From: DAOUJI01 sp034422875 | Lineage (GTDB): Bacteria > Chloroflexota > Dehalococcoidia > Lucifugimonadales > JAGWBF01 | Length of the DNA stretch: 6,557 nt | Direction of reading: 5' to 3' | Assembly (NCBI GenBank): GCA_034422875.1 | Contig: DAOUJI010000092.1 | Location: forward strand, 1 to 6,557 | Part shown: positions 6,399 to 6,557 of the stretch, piece by piece | Layout of the letters: each line of letters starts with the position of its first letter | How positions within the stretch are numbered: position 1 is the first letter of the stretch | The notes under the pieces: generated by a model | What the model saw: only the letters and a program-made list of their open reading frames with translations | Database searches by the model: none | What the model was told of the DNA's origin: nothing | Program-made: the position numbers and the translations under genes

Positions 6399-6427
6399 AT
6401 AGGCGGCCGCTCCAAGCGGCCGCCTAT
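6399..6427 (+). terminator. Strong 13-bp hairpin after the amidohydrolase gene
   Basis: ATAGGCGGCCGCT (6399-6411) and AGCGGCCGCCTAT (6415-6427) pair perfectly over 13 bp around a CCA loop. It starts 31 bp past the stop codon, where transcription should end before the next gene. The following bases, CTTATAAGG, hold only a poor T-tract, so release may be weak or need Rho. Each arm also contains the palindromic octamer GCGGCCGC. Confidence 0.65.
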
Positions 6428-6448
6428 CTTATAAGGATGTGAACACCG

Positions 6449-6557
6449 GTGCGCGTCTCGTTGGTCTGCCTTATCGTCGTGGCGGCCCTGGCTTGCCAGT
6501 TCATATCTGAGCCCACTCCTGAACCGACTGGCCTTTCGAATCCTACCGCGACTCCGA
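6449..6557 (+). CDS. Partial lipoprotein with Pro/Thr-rich linker (C-terminus off window)
   Basis: This reading frame is too short to be caught by a plain ORF search because it starts with GTG and runs off the right edge. The 36 visible residues begin VRVSLVCLIVVAALAC (first residue read as Met). They show one Arg, a hydrophobic core of about 13 residues and a lipobox-like ALA-Cys ending at Cys16. Then comes a Pro/Thr/Glu-rich linker (SEPTPEPT, then NPTATP). This is the layout of a type II signal peptide and of a surface-anchored lipoprotein tethered through a flexible linker, a style frequent in Chloroflexota. An in-frame TGA at 6440-6442 rules out an earlier start, so GTG 6449 is the first possible one. 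AAGGA at 6433-6437 lies 11 bases upstream, somewhat far. The mature domain, and so the function, is not visible; a solute-binding or secreted enzyme domain is possible. Confidence 0.55.
   Translation, partial: MRVSLVCLIVVAALACQFISEPTPEPTGLSNPTATP

Noticed and set aside
6403..6423. Two GCGGCCGC octamers that could suggest a cloning-vector artefact
   Set aside because: They lie inside a longer perfect 13-bp natural-looking palindrome just after a stop codon, with coding-type sequence continuing on both sides and no vector sequence visible.

Overview
The window looks like ordinary chromosome from a moderately GC-rich bacterium (by eye in the high 50s percent). It has strong Shine-Dalgarno sequences and compact spacing. 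The gene mix is two paralogous luciferase-like (LLM) F420/flavin oxidoreductases, an amidohydrolase-2 protein, a DUF1800 protein, an NHL propeller and the start of a Pro/Thr-rich lipoprotein. This mix fits Chloroflexota, especially SAR202/Dehalococcoidia-like lineages known for expanded LLM monooxygenase families. That assignment is inference from gene content; there is no rRNA or marker gene here.

Layout: (1) positions 1-160, minus strand: N-terminal part of a coiled-coil protein that runs off the left edge. (2) 161-393: divergent intergenic region with only weak promoter candidates. (3) 394-2949, plus strand: a DUF1800 protein followed 69 bp later by a six-bladed NHL-repeat protein, probably one transcript. 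(4) 2950-3087: gap between convergent genes holding a small palindromic, REP/MITE-like repeat with a 9-bp hairpin. (5) 3088-5026, minus strand: two tandem LLM oxidoreductases 19 bp apart, forming an operon read right to left. (6) 5027-5164: divergent control region with a sigma70-like promoter, an extended -10 on the other strand and an imperfect inverted repeat placed nearly symmetrically before both start codons. (7) 5165-6367, plus strand: amidohydrolase-2 family metal enzyme, followed by a 13-bp perfect hairpin. (8) 6449 to the end, plus strand: start of a lipoprotein with a GTG start, cut by the right edge.

The two LLM oxidoreductases and the divergently transcribed amidohydrolase look like a small catabolic unit: flavin-type oxidation followed by metal-dependent hydrolysis or decarboxylation of an unknown organic substrate, under shared control. 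The DUF1800-NHL pair is a separate unit of unknown function. It is unusual in lacking both an export signal and an adjacent DUF1501 partner. I found no tRNA, rRNA, CRISPR array, transposase or phage gene. No clearly new system is evident; the best leads are the shared control region and the atypical DUF1800-NHL pairing.
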